DNA from: Stutzerimonas azotifigens
GTDB lineage: Bacteria; Pseudomonadota; Gammaproteobacteria; Pseudomonadales; Pseudomonadaceae
Direction of reading: 5' to 3'
Assembly: GCF_013522725.1 (NCBI RefSeq)
Contig: NZ_JAAMRF010000009.1
Coordinates: 124,001-188,000 of the forward strand
Length of the DNA: 64,000 nt
The notes under the pieces are model-generated. The model saw only the letters and a program-made list of their open reading frames with translations, was not told the DNA's origin and did no database searches. The position numbers were made by a program, and so were the translations under genes. Shown piece by piece: positions 1 through 9,202 of the stretch (positions within the stretch are counted from its first letter, which is position 1; each line of letters begins with the position of its first letter).

Positions 1-523
1 CATGCAGGTAAGGTCGGCCGTTGCCCCGGGTTATCCCGTAGAGGGCGACCAGGCTGTCGGCGTCGTCGGGCAGGCGCGCCAACAGATACGCCTGCTGTCC
101 TTCCGGTCCGTAGAGCATGGATTTGCCAAAGATCGAATTGGCCCAGAGGCTGCTCGAACCGCAATCTCGACCCTCGCACCAGAACAACAATTCGGCATTG
201 CGCTCCAACAGCGCCTCGCGGCCCTGGGTAAAGGCCTCGATACCGCTGTGGGTGCTTGGCAACAGATAGGTGATGGCGGTCAGCTCTCCGGCGACAACGA
301 TCTGGGCCGCCATGCGCAGGTTTCCACCGATACGCCGCAGCGAATCCTGCGGGTAGATGCGCTCGTCGACGTGCCGCTCGCGGTAGTCGACGATTTCGGC
401 CTGGGGGTAGCGCGCCAGTATCTGCAGATCGGCGCTGCCGGGCACGTCTGCGGCCGAGGCGCCAAGACCAGTCAGCAGTAAAAGCGAGAAGGTGAAGGGT
501 CGCAGCGAAGAAAACCTGGCCAT
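1..523 (-). CDS. DUF4892-type secreted protein, C-terminus cut by window edge
   Basis: On the minus strand an open frame starts with ATG at about 523 and runs off the window at base 1, so only the N-terminal 174 or so residues are present. The first 25 residues form a clear signal peptide (basic start, then a run of L/T/F, then GASAA before the mature DVPGSADL). The mature part contains LARYPQAEIVDYRE and a CEGRDCGSS motif, which I recognise as the DUF4892 family seen next to the GST gene in Pseudomonas. The start codon overlaps the stop of the upstream GST gene by one base (TGATG), so the two are translationally coupled. The protein is likely periplasmic or envelope-attached. No catalytic function is known to me. 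Confidence 0.75.
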   Translation of the reverse strand, partial: MARFSSLRPFTFSLLLLTGLGASAADVPGSADLQILARYPQAEIVDYRERHVDERIYPQDSLRRIGGNLRMAAQIVVAGELTAITYLLPSTHSGIEAFTQGREALLERNAELLFWCEGRDCGSSSLWANSIFGKSMLYGPEGQQAYLLARLPDDADSLVALYGITRGNGRPYLH

Positions 524-1185
524 CAGCGCACCAGCATCGACTGGCCGGTGCGCACCTGGCGCCCGCCGTCGCCTTCACGCGTAGGCATCTGCATGCCACG
601 CTGCACCGCTGGCCGGGATGCCATCTCGTGCATCCAGCGGGTCAGGTTGGGCAGATCGTCCAACGGTACGCCCGCCCAGTCATGGGAAGCGACCCATGGA
701 TAGGTGGCGATGTCGGCGATGCTGTACTCGTCCGCCAGGAAACGCGAGGCGTACAGGCGCGTATCGAGCACTTCGTATAACCGCCGCGTCTCGCTCTGGT
801 AGCGCTCGATCGCGCTTGGCAGCTTGTCTGGAAAATAGCGAAAGAACACATGGGCCTGCCCCTGCATCGGCCCTACTCCGCCGACCTGGAACATCAGCCA
901 CTGCACTACCCGAGAACGCCCCTTGGGATCCGATGGCATCAGCTGGCCGGTCTTTTCGGCGAGGTACATCAGGATTGCCCCCGACTCGAATACGGCGAAA
1001 TCGCCCTCGTCGCGATCGACGATGGCAGGAATCCGGCCGTTGGGATTGATCTTCAGGAACGCTGGAGCCTTCTGCTCCTTGCGGTCGAAACTCAAGACCT
1101 GCATCCGGTACGCCAGGCCCAGTTCTTCCAGGGCGATGGACACTTTGTGGCCGTTTGGCGTCGCGGCGGTGTAGAGATCGATCAT
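523..1185 (-). CDS. Glutathione S-transferase family protein (YfcG/Nu-class-like)
   Basis: The 220-residue product begins [20 protein letters not shown], the thioredoxin-fold N-terminal half of YfcG/Ure2-like glutathione transferases. [11 protein letters not shown] carries the cis-proline and [15 protein letters not shown] contributes the glutathione-binding E-S pair. The C-terminal half is the helical GST domain, with the family motif [14 protein letters not shown] chose the ATG at 1185. The open frame extends to a TTG at 1239, but that adds 18 residues not found in the family. Cytoplasmic and probably acting as a disulfide-bond reductase or peroxidase with glutathione. The real substrate cannot be told from sequence. 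Confidence 0.9.
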   Translation of the reverse strand: MIDLYTAATPNGHKVSIALEELGLAYRMQVLSFDRKEQKAPAFLKINPNGRIPAIVDRDEGDFAVFESGAILMYLAEKTGQLMPSDPKGRSRVVQWLMFQVGGVGPMQGQAHVFFRYFPDKLPSAIERYQSETRRLYEVLDTRLYASRFLADEYSIADIATYPWVASHDWAGVPLDDLPNLTRWMHEMASRPAVQRGMQMPTREGDGGRQVRTGQSMLVR

Positions 1186-1290
1186 CGGGGCACTCAAGGC
1201 AGGTTCCAGTCGCCCAGCCTCACCAGTTGCCCGAATCAAGTCAAGGCGCGGTTTGCGACAGACTTTTGCATAGCCTGCGCGGAGCCAGGC

Positions 1291-2148
1291 TCACCCGGCG
1301 AAGAAGGCGTTGAAGCGCTCAGCCACCGCATCGGCGCCCGCATCATCGTCCAGGTGCAGGTGATGCCCCCCTGCGATCCGATGCATCTGGAACGGCAACT
1401 GCTCGACGAAAGCGAGCTGCGCCGGCTGGGTCATCAAGCCTTGCTCGGCGAGAACCAGGCTCACCGGGCAGGCGATGCGGTCGACGAAGGCCTGCGCATG
1501 GGCGCGCGTCAGGCGCATCACCGAGGGCAACATCAGCCGCGGATCGGTACGCCAGGTAAAACCGCCAGGGACCGGCATCAGGCCTCGCTGGGCAAGCGCC
1601 TGTGCCGCTTCGAGACTCACCGCGCCAACCCCTTTCATGCGCGCCTGCACCGCATCCTCGATGCGGGCATAGACCGGCTTGCGCTTGCTGTCGACAGCCA
1701 TCTGCGCCAGCAACGCTTCGCCCAGCCTGGCCGGGGCGCTGTCCGCCTCGCCGGTATAGGGAATTACCCCGTCGATCAGCGCCAGGCGCTCGATGCGCTC
1801 AGGTAACGCGCCGGCGAGCAGCACCGACACGATCGCTCCCATCGAATGCCCCAGCAGCGAGAAGCGCTGCCAGCCGAGTTGCTCGGCTGCTCGCAAGACA
1901 TCGAGCGCATAGTCCCAGATCGCATAGCCAGCACCCGGCGGACGGTGCCCCGAATGGCCATGTCCAGGCAGATCCAGCGCGACGATGCGTAGCCCCTCGA
2001 GCCGCGGCGCCAGGCGGGAAAAGGTCGCCGCGTTATCGAGCCAGCCATGCAGTGCAATGACCGGTCGCCCATCGGCGGGACCATACTGATGTGCCGCGAG
2101 GTCGACGCCCGACAGGCTCATGCGGATCTCTTCGAACGGCGCGCTCAT
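1291..2148 (-). CDS. Alpha/beta fold hydrolase
   Basis: A 285-residue serine hydrolase of the alpha/beta superfamily. Visible landmarks are the oxyanion strand ALHGWLDNAATF, the nucleophile elbow GHSMG near residue 105, and the catalytic histidine in AGGHHLHLDDD near the C-terminus. There is no signal peptide, so it is cytoplasmic. The start ATG at 2148 overlaps the stop of the upstream hydrolase gene (ATGA, four bases), and longer in-frame starts only read through that gene. Two unlike hydrolases in tandem, followed by a GST, is the arrangement I remember for PA1622 and PA1621. The substrate is unknown: an ester or a small acyl compound is likely. Confidence 0.88.
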   Translation of the reverse strand: MSAPFEEIRMSLSGVDLAAHQYGPADGRPVIALHGWLDNAATFSRLAPRLEGLRIVALDLPGHGHSGHRPPGAGYAIWDYALDVLRAAEQLGWQRFSLLGHSMGAIVSVLLAGALPERIERLALIDGVIPYTGEADSAPARLGEALLAQMAVDSKRKPVYARIEDAVQARMKGVGAVSLEAAQALAQRGLMPVPGGFTWRTDPRLMLPSVMRLTRAHAQAFVDRIACPVSLVLAEQGLMTQPAQLAFVEQLPFQMHRIAGGHHLHLDDDAGADAVAERFNAFFAG

Positions 2149-2951
2149 GCGTACTCCTGGTCCAGATGGGTCAGCGCCCAGCGGCTGAACAGCTCGCGCA
2201 GCAGGACGGCCGTCTGCTGCGGATGTTCCAGCGGGAACATGTGGCTGCCCGGCATGCAAAGCGCCTCGCCGTGAGGCATCAGACGGGTCAGCATGGCGTG
2301 ATGGGGGCGCACCACCCGGCTCTCGCGCCCCCTGATCACGGCCAGCGGCACCTTGAGCATCAGCGGCCAGCCCGGCGTCACGTGGGGCACGCTGCGATAG
2401 ATACGAATTTCGGTCTGTGGATCGAAGCGCAGCCTGAAGCCGTCGCGGTCGGGCATCAGCCCGTAGGTTACGTAGGCATCCAGGCAGTCCGGGTCGAATG
2501 CGCGAAACAGTGGCTTGGCAGCGAAATATTCCCTGGCCTGCTCGACACTGGCGAAGCGCTCGCGGCGGCCAAGCGTCTGCCCGGCAGGCGTCAGCCGATC
2601 GATGAAGCCCATACGCTTGGCGGTCCAGATGGTCATCTGGTCGAGCCAGGTCAGCACCGGCGAGTCGAGCATCACGACACCTTGGTAAAGCTCCGGTCGC
2701 TGTAGCGCGGCGTGATAGTGCAGCACCCCGCCCAGCGAATGCCCGACGCCCCAGACCGGCTCCGGCAAAGCGGCCAGCTGCTCGACCAGCTCACTGACCA
2801 GACTGCCCCAATTGTCGTCCACCGGGAAACGCGGATCGTGGCCGTGCTGTTCCAGGTGCGTTACCCGGTAGTCGGGCGCCAGGCTTCTGAACAGCTTGTC
2901 GTAGGTCGCCGAAGGGAATCCATTGGCGTGGGCGAAAAAGACACTTTGCAT
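2145..2951 (-). CDS. Alpha/beta fold hydrolase
   Basis: Second hydrolase of the tandem pair, 268 residues from the ATG at 2951. A GTG three codons upstream (2960) is also possible, and neither start has a good ribosome binding site. SVFFAHANGFPSATYDKLF is the N-terminal strand and loop, GVGHSLGGVLHYH holds the nucleophile serine near residue 86, and CMPGSHMFPLEHP near residue 245 holds the catalytic histidine. Sequence identity to its downstream neighbour is low, so this is an old pair and not a recent duplication. It overlaps the next gene by four bases and they are surely co-transcribed. Function beyond hydrolysis is unknown. Confidence 0.87.
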   Translation of the reverse strand: MQSVFFAHANGFPSATYDKLFRSLAPDYRVTHLEQHGHDPRFPVDDNWGSLVSELVEQLAALPEPVWGVGHSLGGVLHYHAALQRPELYQGVVMLDSPVLTWLDQMTIWTAKRMGFIDRLTPAGQTLGRRERFASVEQAREYFAAKPLFRAFDPDCLDAYVTYGLMPDRDGFRLRFDPQTEIRIYRSVPHVTPGWPLMLKVPLAVIRGRESRVVRPHHAMLTRLMPHGEALCMPGSHMFPLEHPQQTAVLLRELFSRWALTHLDQEYA

Positions 2952-2981
2952 GGACTGCACAACATTCGATCAGGAGCGGAC

Positions 2982-3012
2982 ATTGTCTGGCAGCGCCGGG
3001 TCGCCAGACAAT
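2982..3012. other. Inverted repeat between thioesterase and hydrolase genes
   Basis: A perfect 10-bp inverted repeat (ATTGTCTGGC and GCCAGACAAT) around an 11-base loop lies between the stop of the thioesterase gene and the start of the downstream hydrolase gene. There is no T-run on either side, so it may be an RNA stem that modulates read-through or mRNA decay. I would not call it a finished terminator. Confidence 0.4.
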
Positions 3013-3075
3013 CGCCATAGCTGGCCTGAATAGGCGGCACACCAGCCAAATCTGGCGCGGCGCCGGCCAAAGACG

Positions 3076-3519
3076 TCAGCTGCCCGGCGTGCCACTGCCC
3101 AGCGGCACCACCGCAACGGTCAATCGAGAGATGCAGCTGGGCTTGCCGTCATCGCCGCTGAGGCGAATGTCCCAGACGTGGGTCGAGCGCCCCACGTGCA
3201 CTGGCCTGCAGACCGCGCTGACCCGCCCGCTGCGCAGCGCGCGCAGATGGTTGGCGTTGACCTCGATTCCCACGCAGTAAAAGGCCGTCGGGTCGATGCA
3301 CAGATAGCTGGCGGTCGATCCGAGCGTCTCGGCCAGCACCACCGAAGCGCCGCCGTGCAGCAGGCCGTAGGGCTGATGGGTGCGGGAATCGACCGCCATG
3401 CTTGCGGTGATCGATTCGTCGTCGAATCTTTCGAAGCGGATGTCGAGCAGCTCACCAATGGTGTTCTTCTGGTTGGCGTTCAGTTGGTCCAGGTCGGGTT
3501 CACGTTTCCAGAGAGTCAT
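3076..3519 (-). CDS. Hotdog-fold acyl-CoA thioesterase (PaaI/YdiI type)
   Basis: The 147-residue product belongs to the hotdog thioesterases. QPYGLLHGGASVVLAETLG is the signature helix region, with the catalytic acidic residue in VVLAETLGS and the HGG turn that positions the substrate thioester. VGIEVNANHLRA and VCRPVHVGRSTHVWDIRL are the next strands. This is closest to YdiI/EntH-like enzymes that hydrolyse aromatic or medium-chain acyl-CoA, and it matches my memory of P. aeruginosa PA1618. Cytoplasmic, tetrameric in the family. It is the first gene of the minus-strand run that continues into the two hydrolases. Confidence 0.88.
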   Translation of the reverse strand: MTLWKREPDLDQLNANQKNTIGELLDIRFERFDDESITASMAVDSRTHQPYGLLHGGASVVLAETLGSTASYLCIDPTAFYCVGIEVNANHLRALRSGRVSAVCRPVHVGRSTHVWDIRLSGDDGKPSCISRLTVAVVPLGSGTPGS

Positions 3520-3669
3520 GCGGTTTCCTTGTTATTGGGTTGGTCGTAGCCGCTGCTCGCCGAGCAGGCCGCCAAAACGGCGCCCTGGCCGCGCTGCGTC
3601 TGTTCTTGAGGGTATGCCAAGCGAAGTCGAATATCGATGGCCAGATGGCCTAACCACCCGCAGTGCCAA

Positions 3670-3698
3670 GGCGACTCCGCTGTCGAGCGGTTGTCGCC
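3670..3698. other. Hairpin downstream of sixA
   Basis: A two-part stem lies 44 bases past the sixA stop codon: an outer GGCGAC/GTCGCC, an inner CCGCT/AGCGG and a GTCG loop. It has no U-run. The position fits an end-of-operon structure for gpsA-DUF4389-sixA. The rest of 3520-3741 shows no gene I can support. Confidence 0.35.
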
Positions 3699-3741
3699 CC
3701 GTGCGGCATCGCCCTGACAAGCGCGCCGCACAGAGCCGCTA

Positions 3742-4206
3742 TCAGGCCTGGCGGGGGTGTCGCAAGGAAACCAGGCTCATCAGGCCAGCGGCCAGATCCT
3801 CGCCCTCGAGCTCGGCCAGGCTAGCGGTTGCCATCGGCAGCGACCCGTTGCGATGACCGTCGACCAGCCAGCTGCCCAGCGCGCCCACGAAAGGTTGATG
3901 GGTCACCAACAGCAGGTCGCGCTCCTCGCGCCGATCCAGGTAGAGCATCGCTTCGCGCAGGTCCGACTCGGGCGTCAACCAGGGCACCGTGACCACCGGC
4001 CCGTCGAACTGCAGCACCTGGCGCACCAGCTCGGCGGTCTGCTGGGCACGGTTGTAAGGGCTGACCAGGATCGCCCCGAGCTGCTGCCCTTCCAGATGCC
4101 CCGCGCTGCGACGGACTTCCTCGCGGCCAGATTCAGTGAGGTTGCGCTCGGCATCGGTACGGGCACGCGGCTCGGCTTCGCCGTGGCGCAACAGCCAGAG
4201 CTTCAT
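3742..4206 (-). CDS. sixA: Phosphohistidine phosphatase SixA
   Basis: A short histidine phosphatase of 154 residues that starts MKLWLLRHGEAEPRARTDAE. The RHGE motif at residues 7-10 carries the phosphorylated histidine, and LLVTHQPFVGAL near residue 100 carries the second catalytic histidine. LTESGREEVRRSAGHL is typical of SixA, which removes phosphate from histidine-phosphotransfer proteins, in E. coli mainly the nitrogen PTS protein NPr. Cytoplasmic. The start overlaps the stop of the DUF4389 gene by four bases, and gpsA lies just before that. This gpsA-DUF4389-sixA string is conserved in Pseudomonas as I remember it. Confidence 0.93.
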   Translation of the reverse strand: MKLWLLRHGEAEPRARTDAERNLTESGREEVRRSAGHLEGQQLGAILVSPYNRAQQTAELVRQVLQFDGPVVTVPWLTPESDLREAMLYLDRREERDLLLVTHQPFVGALGSWLVDGHRNGSLPMATASLAELEGEDLAAGLMSLVSLRHPRQA

Positions 4207-4541
4207 GGCTGTCCTTCTTGCGCGCCGGACGGCGGAGTGACGACCTCGACCACTTCTATATCGGCCGGACGCGGAGTCGGCCAGTCGGACATCGGCCAGG
4301 GCTTGCGATCGGTATTGAAGGTCGCGAACCGGCCGATCTGCGCAACGTATTGGCTCAGGCTATCGCCGAACCGCAGCATACCCTCGTGCGGGGCTCCGTT
4401 GATCAGGCGCAACAGCATCTGCAGCACCACGACGGCCAGCAATAACAGCTCGGCGAGCTGCCAGACGAAGAAGAACAACAGCATCCAGACGGTGCGCAGG
4501 ATGAGATTTTCCCGGTCCGTGGTGCGAGTGGAATGGTTCAT
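4203..4541 (-). CDS. DUF4389 membrane protein
   Basis: The 112-residue product has a long hydrophobic segment at about residues 15-45 (LRTVWMLLFFFVWQLAELLL and on) that can form one or two membrane helices. A soluble tail follows with FGDSLSQYVAQIGRFATF and the proline-rich KPWPMSDWPTPRP. These features match the DUF4389 family. It starts 18 bases after gpsA and overlaps sixA by four bases, so all three share one transcript. No biochemical role is known to me. The context only suggests a housekeeping envelope function. Confidence 0.82.
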   Translation of the reverse strand: MNHSTRTTDRENLILRTVWMLLFFFVWQLAELLLLAVVVLQMLLRLINGAPHEGMLRFGDSLSQYVAQIGRFATFNTDRKPWPMSDWPTPRPADIEVVEVVTPPSGAQEGQP

Positions 4542-4559
4542 GGCTACTCCTGCGGGCGC

Positions 4560-5585
4560 CTAGAAACCGTCGGTGGAAATGAAATCCACGTCGGTCTTCG
4601 GCTCCCCGCGCATCAGTATTTCAATGACCTGCTCAAGGGTACGCCCCTCGAACAGAATGGCATGCAGCCCCGCGACAAGCGGCATGTACACCTGAAGCTC
4701 CTCGGCTTTGTACTTGAGAACCCGCAGGGTATTCACACCTTCAGCGGTCTCGCCTCCCAGCCGCTCGACCGCCTCGGAGAGGCTGAGCCCCTCGCCGAGC
4801 GCATGGCCGACCTGAAAGTTGCGACTCTTGGACGAGGTACAGGTGACGATCAGGTCCCCTACCCCGGCCAATCCGAGAAACGTCATGGGATTGGCACCCA
4901 TCCGCACCGCGAAGCGGGTCATCTCGGCCAGCGCACGCGTAATCAACATGCTGCGAGTGTTTTCGCCCATGCCGAGCGCCGCCGCCATGCCGGCGATGAT
5001 CGCGTAGACATTTTTCAGCGCGCCGCCCAGCTCGACGCCAAAACGGTCTCGACTGGCATAGACGCGAAAGGTGCGGCCGTGCAGCACCGCCTGGACTTCG
5101 CGACACAAGGCTTCGTCATCGCTGGCGACGACAGTGGCAGTCAAGGCATGCTCGGCCACTTCCCGGGCAAGGTTGGGTCCGGACAACACGCCCACCCGGG
5201 CGTCCGGAGCTACCTGCTGGAGAATCTGGCTCATCAACAGGAAGCTGTCGGCCTCGATGCCCTTGGTGGTGCTGACCAGCGCCTTGCCGGCGAGGTGCTC
5301 GGCATAGGGCCGTAGCGCCTGGCGCAGGGCACTCGAGGGCAGCGCGACGAAGATCAGCGAACAGTCGGCCAGGGTCTGCTCCAGATCCGTTACCGGTTGT
5401 ACCCCGGGAAGAACCGTCACGCCCTTGAGATAACGTGGATTGCGCCGTTCCCGCCGCATCGTTTCAGCCTGTTCGGCATTGCGCATCCATAGCCGCGCGG
5501 TGTGCCCGTTCTCGGCCAACAGATTGGCGATGGCGGTGCCGAAGCTGCCGCCGCCGAGCACGGCGATTGGTTGCTGATCTGTCAT
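4560..5585 (-). CDS. gpsA: Glycerol-3-phosphate dehydrogenase [NAD(P)+]
   Basis: A cytosolic enzyme of 341 residues that reduces dihydroxyacetone phosphate to sn-glycerol 3-phosphate, the backbone of phospholipids. The Rossmann motif [18 protein letters not shown] is at residues 11-28, [10 protein letters not shown] and VSTTKGIE follow, and [17 protein letters not shown] holds the catalytic lysine near residue 193. [15 protein letters not shown] [14 protein letters not shown] is present. Length is normal for the family. The gene is divergent from fabA-fabB, so phospholipid backbone and unsaturated fatty acid genes share one 362-base intergenic region. Confidence 0.97.
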   Translation of the reverse strand: MTDQQPIAVLGGGSFGTAIANLLAENGHTARLWMRNAEQAETMRRERRNPRYLKGVTVLPGVQPVTDLEQTLADCSLIFVALPSSALRQALRPYAEHLAGKALVSTTKGIEADSFLLMSQILQQVAPDARVGVLSGPNLAREVAEHALTATVVASDDEALCREVQAVLHGRTFRVYASRDRFGVELGGALKNVYAIIAGMAAALGMGENTRSMLITRALAEMTRFAVRMGANPMTFLGLAGVGDLIVTCTSSKSRNFQVGHALGEGLSLSEAVERLGGETAEGVNTLRVLKYKAEELQVYMPLVAGLHAILFEGRTLEQVIEILMRGEPKTDVDFISTDGF

Positions 5586-5947
5586 GGGGGTTCCGTTCTA
5601 GGCCATGCGAATGGCAATGCCGCTCATTATACGTTGCCCGTCCTCGGCGACCAGCCGGCGCCAGACAAGTGTGCCGCAAGCGGGTCTGCTGCGACTTCGC
5701 AGCGCGGCCATACCCGCACCGAATTCTTTCTCATAAGCGCCCAAGGCTTCGCCCGGCGATCACTAGTGTTAAAGTAGCTGCCGATTTGTACCTCGCGCAG
5801 TACCGAAATGGGTGTGCGATCACCATACCGGTAGAGACCGGCGCTGTGACTTTCAACGCCACGCCGCAGTCTATGACTAGTCTTGAGTCAGGCCATGGGC
5901 CCGACGAAGCAGCAAGCCTCCATCAAGAGGACCATTGAGGAATACGC
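5586..5947. promoter_or_regulatory. Divergent control region between gpsA and fabA
   Basis: This 362-base gap has no credible gene. It must hold the promoters of gpsA (minus) and fabAB (plus). GCGATCAC occurs twice in direct orientation, at 5756-5763 and 5816-5823, and the first copy runs into the short palindrome CACTAGTG. I could not identify a DesT-type palindrome or a confident -35/-10 pair. GAGGA at about 5936 is the fabA ribosome binding site. Confidence 0.5.
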
Positions 5948-6463
5948 ATGACCAAACAACACGCATTTACCCGGGAAGAACTGCTGCGCTGCAGCCGCGG
6001 TGAGCTGTTCGGACCCGGAAATGCACAGCTGCCGTCGCCGAACATGCTGATGGTCGACCGCATCGTCCATATCAGCGAAGTCGGCGGCAAGTTCGGCAAG
6101 GGCGAACTGGTCGCTGAACTCGATATCAACCCGGACCTGTGGTTCTTCGCCTGCCATTTCGAAGGCGACCCGGTGATGCCGGGCTGCCTCGGGCTCGACG
6201 CCATGTGGCAGCTGGTGGGTTTCTATCTCGGCTGGCAGGGCAACCCCGGCCGCGGTCGCGCACTGGGATCGGGTGAAGTGAAATTCTTCGGCCAGGTCCT
6301 GCCGACAGCCAAGAAGGTCACCTACAACATTCATATCAAGCGCACCATCAACCGCTCGTTGATCCTCGGCATCGCCGATGGCACCGTCAGCGTCGATGGC
6401 CGCGAGATCTACAGTGCCGAAGGTTTGCGTGTCGGCCTGTTCACCTCTACCGACAGTTTCTGA
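5948..6463 (+). CDS. fabA: 3-hydroxydecanoyl-ACP dehydratase/isomerase
   Basis: FabA, 171 residues, dehydrates 3-hydroxydecanoyl-ACP and isomerises trans-2- to cis-3-decenoyl-ACP, the branch point of anaerobic unsaturated fatty acid synthesis. The active-site pair is visible: His70 in [20 protein letters not shown] and Asp84 in the same stretch, matching the numbering of the E. coli enzyme. Cytoplasmic homodimer with hotdog fold. The start has GAGGA 8 bases upstream. fabB follows after 11 bases, the standard Pseudomonas fabAB operon. Confidence 0.98.
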   Translation: MTKQHAFTREELLRCSRGELFGPGNAQLPSPNMLMVDRIVHISEVGGKFGKGELVAELDINPDLWFFACHFEGDPVMPGCLGLDAMWQLVGFYLGWQGNPGRGRALGSGEVKFFGQVLPTAKKVTYNIHIKRTINRSLILGIADGTVSVDGREIYSAEGLRVGLFTSTDSF

Positions 6464-6474
6464 AGGACTTCCGC

Positions 6475-7692
6475 ATGCGCCGCGTCGTGATCACCGGTCT
6501 GGGCATCGTTTCCTGCCTGGGCAATGATAAAGACACCGTCTCCGCCAACCTGCGCGCCAGCCGCCCCGGTATTCGCTTCAACCAGGAATACGCCGACATG
6601 GGCCTGCGCAGCCAGGTATCGGGCTCGGTAAACCTCAACCTCGAAGAGCTCATCGACCGCAAGGTCCTGCGCTTCATGGGCGATGCGGCGGCGTATGCCT
6701 ACCTGGCCATGGAGCAAGCCGTTAAGGATTCCGGCTTCAACGCCGACGAAATCTCCGATCCGCGCTTCGGCCTGATCGCAGGCTCCGGCGGAGCGTCGAC
6801 CATCAACCAGATGGAAGCCATCGACATCCTGCGCGACAAGGGCGTCAAGCGCATCGGCCCATATCGCGTACCGCGCACCATGAGCAGCACCGTGTCGGCC
6901 TGTCTGGCCACGCCGTTCCGCATCAAGGGCATCAACTATTCCATCGCCTCGGCCTGCGCCACCAGTGCGCACTGCATCGGCCATGCGATGGAGCAGATCC
7001 AGATGGGCAAGCAGGACGTGGTCTTCGCCGGTGGCGGTGAAGAAGAACACTGGAGCCAGAGCTGCCTCTTCGACGCCATGGGTGCCCTCTCCAGCCAGTA
7101 CAACGCTACGCCGGAAAAAGCCTCGCGGGCCTATGACGCCAAGCGTGACGGCTTCGTCATCGCCGGCGGCGGCGGCATGGTGGTGGTCGAGGAACTGGAA
7201 CATGCGCTCAAGCGCGGCGCCAAGATCTACGCAGAAATCGTCGGCTACGGCGCGACCTCCGACGGCTACGACATGGTCGCCCCGAGCGGCGAAGGCGCGC
7301 TGCGCTGCATGCAGCAGGCGATGGCCACCGTCGAGGGTCCGATCGACTACCTAAACACCCACGGTACTTCCACGCCGGTGGGCGACGTGGCCGAAGCCAA
7401 GGCCGTACGTAACATGTTCGGCGACAAGATCCCGGCCATCAGCTCCACCAAGAGCCTGTCCGGCCACTCCCTTGGCGCTGCCGGCGTACACGAAGCGATC
7501 TACTGCATGCTGATGATGCAAGGCAACTTCATCGCCGGCTCGGCCAACATCGACGAGCTGGACGCCGAGGTCGCCGACCTGCCGATCGTTCGCGAAACCC
7601 GCGAAGACGCCAAGATCGATACCGTCATGAGCAACAGCTTCGGTTTCGGTGGCACCAACGCCACGCTGGTACTCAAGCGCTGGAACGGCTGA
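6475..7692 (+). CDS. fabB: 3-oxoacyl-ACP synthase I
   Basis: FabB, 405 residues, is the condensing enzyme that elongates cis-3-decenoyl-ACP made by FabA. The catalytic Cys-His-His triad is seen in [20 protein letters not shown] (near residue 162), [11 protein letters not shown] (near 297) and [13 protein letters not shown] (near 332). [10 protein letters not shown] and [14 protein letters not shown] are diagnostic of the KAS I/II family, and the FabA partner points to KAS I. Cytoplasmic dimer. A perfect terminator stem begins 19 bases after the stop, so the operon ends here. Confidence 0.98.
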   Translation: MRRVVITGLGIVSCLGNDKDTVSANLRASRPGIRFNQEYADMGLRSQVSGSVNLNLEELIDRKVLRFMGDAAAYAYLAMEQAVKDSGFNADEISDPRFGLIAGSGGASTINQMEAIDILRDKGVKRIGPYRVPRTMSSTVSACLATPFRIKGINYSIASACATSAHCIGHAMEQIQMGKQDVVFAGGGEEEHWSQSCLFDAMGALSSQYNATPEKASRAYDAKRDGFVIAGGGGMVVVEELEHALKRGAKIYAEIVGYGATSDGYDMVAPSGEGALRCMQQAMATVEGPIDYLNTHGTSTPVGDVAEAKAVRNMFGDKIPAISSTKSLSGHSLGAAGVHEAIYCMLMMQGNFIAGSANIDELDAEVADLPIVRETREDAKIDTVMSNSFGFGGTNATLVLKRWNG

Positions 7693-7711
7693 GCAACTGA
7701 CGTGCAAGCAA

Positions 7712-7735
7712 AAACGGCGCCCTAGGGCGCCGTTT
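7712..7735. terminator. Bidirectional terminator between fabB and sstT
   Basis: A perfect palindrome whose arms AAACGGCGCCCT and AGGGCGCCGTTT abut with no loop spacer. A-rich and T-rich flanks are on both sides (AAGCAAAAA before, TTTCTGTTTCT after). It can end fabAB from the left and sstT from the right. Confidence 0.85.
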
Positions 7736-7783
7736 CTGTTTCTACGTTGAACACCATGGGCCATGGCCCATGCCTGCTCCTTC

Positions 7784-9034
7784 TTATACGCGATCAGCCT
7801 CGCCTTGCGGCAGCGGATCGTAATCGCCGTGGGCAATGCAGGAGGCTGCGGTGAACAGCACGTCGGTCGACGAATTGAGCGCCGTCTCGGCCGAATCCTG
7901 AACGATGCCGATGATGAAACCGACCGCCACCACCTGCATCGCCAGCTCATTGGAAATGCCGAACAGGCTGCACGCCAACGGAATCAGCAGCAGCGAGCCG
8001 CCGGCCACGCCCGAGGCGCCGCAAGCGCAGACCGCAGCTACCAGGCTCAACAACAACGCAGACGGAATGTCGACCGCCACACCGAGCGTGTGTACTGCCG
8101 CCAGGGTCAGCACGGTGATGGTGATCGCCGCGCCCGCCATGTTGATGGTCGCGCCCAGCGGAATGGAGACCGAATAGGTGTCCTCATGCAGACCGAGGCG
8201 TTGGCAGAGCTGCAGGTTCACCGGAATGTTGGCCGCCGAGCTGCGCGTGAAGAACGCCGTCAGACCGCTTTCGCGCAGACAGGTCAACACCAGCGGGTAC
8301 GGGTTGCGACGGATTTTCCAGAAGACGATCAGCGGGTTCATCACCAGTGCGACGAACAGCATGCAACCAACCAGCACGGCCAATAGATGCAGGTAACCCA
8401 GCAGCGCGTCGAAGCCGGATTCGGCCAAGGCCCCGGCGACCAGGCCGAACACCCCCAGCGGCGCGAAACGGATCACCACCCTCACGATCAGTGACACGCC
8501 GGACGACAGGTCGCCGATCAGCGCGCGGCTGCTTTCACTGGCGTGGCGGAAGGCGAAGCCGAGCCCGATCGCCCAGGCCAGGATGCCGATGAAATTGGCA
8601 TTGAGCAGTGCCGACACGGGGTTATCGGCGACGCTGAAGAGCAGCGTGCGCAACACGGCCGAGATGCCTTCTGGCGGCACCACATCGGTGGCCTGGCTGA
8701 CAAGCACCAGGCTCGATGGGAAGGCGAAGCTCGCCAGCACCGCAACGATCGCAGCGCTCAGCGTGCCCAGCGCATAGAGCAGCATGATCGGCTTGATATG
8801 GGTCGGCTGGCCGCGCTTGTGGTTGGCCAACGATGACATGACCAGCACGAACACCAGAATGGGCGCCACCGCTTTCAATGCCGCGACGAAGAGATCGCCG
8901 ACCAGACTGGCTGACGCCGCCAGGCCCGGCGCAATCAGCGCCAACAGACAGCCGGCAACCAGACCGATAAGGATCTGACCCACCAGGCTGGTTCGGATAA
9001 TGGCGCGAAGTATGGGGTTTGTCGCTTCAGACAT
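7784..9034 (-). CDS. sstT: Serine/threonine:Na+ symporter SstT
   Basis: A dicarboxylate/amino acid:cation symporter of 416 residues. The start chosen is the ATG at 9034 ([18 protein letters not shown]). The frame stays open to 9160 but the extra 42 residues are unlike the family. Hydrophobic segments cover most of the protein, and the substrate-site signatures [33 protein letters not shown] and [22 protein letters not shown] are the hairpin and unwound helix regions of SstT/GltP proteins. Inner membrane. Imports serine and threonine with sodium. Monocistronic, with terminators on both sides. Confidence 0.95.
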   Translation of the reverse strand: MSEATNPILRAIIRTSLVGQILIGLVAGCLLALIAPGLAASASLVGDLFVAALKAVAPILVFVLVMSSLANHKRGQPTHIKPIMLLYALGTLSAAIVAVLASFAFPSSLVLVSQATDVVPPEGISAVLRTLLFSVADNPVSALLNANFIGILAWAIGLGFAFRHASESSRALIGDLSSGVSLIVRVVIRFAPLGVFGLVAGALAESGFDALLGYLHLLAVLVGCMLFVALVMNPLIVFWKIRRNPYPLVLTCLRESGLTAFFTRSSAANIPVNLQLCQRLGLHEDTYSVSIPLGATINMAGAAITITVLTLAAVHTLGVAVDIPSALLLSLVAAVCACGASGVAGGSLLLIPLACSLFGISNELAMQVVAVGFIIGIVQDSAETALNSSTDVLFTAASCIAHGDYDPLPQGEADRV

Positions 9035-9163
9035 TGGCGTGCATCCCTCTGGTGACTGGCGGACAGGCCCCACCTGCCCTGCCAAAAAACGGCGGATACT
9101 ACGCTGCCAACGCCCCAAAGCCCAGCCTGCGGGCGCGCCGAAATGATGCGACCCAACCAAAAC

Positions 9164-9180
9164 GCCCCGCGAAGCGGGGC
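9164..9180 (-). terminator. Terminator of the catalase gene
   Basis: A 7-bp GC stem (GCCCCGC/GCGGGGC) with a three-base loop is followed on the minus strand by GTTTTGGTTGG. It lies 22 bases past the catalase stop codon and is oriented to end that transcript. Confidence 0.75.
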
Positions 9181-9202
9181 ATTTCGAAGAAAGACGAGGC
9201 CG

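Noticed and set aside
2..481. 159-codon plus-strand frame at the left edge
   Set aside because: It is antisense to the DUF4892 gene, whose signal peptide and coupling to the GST gene are clear.
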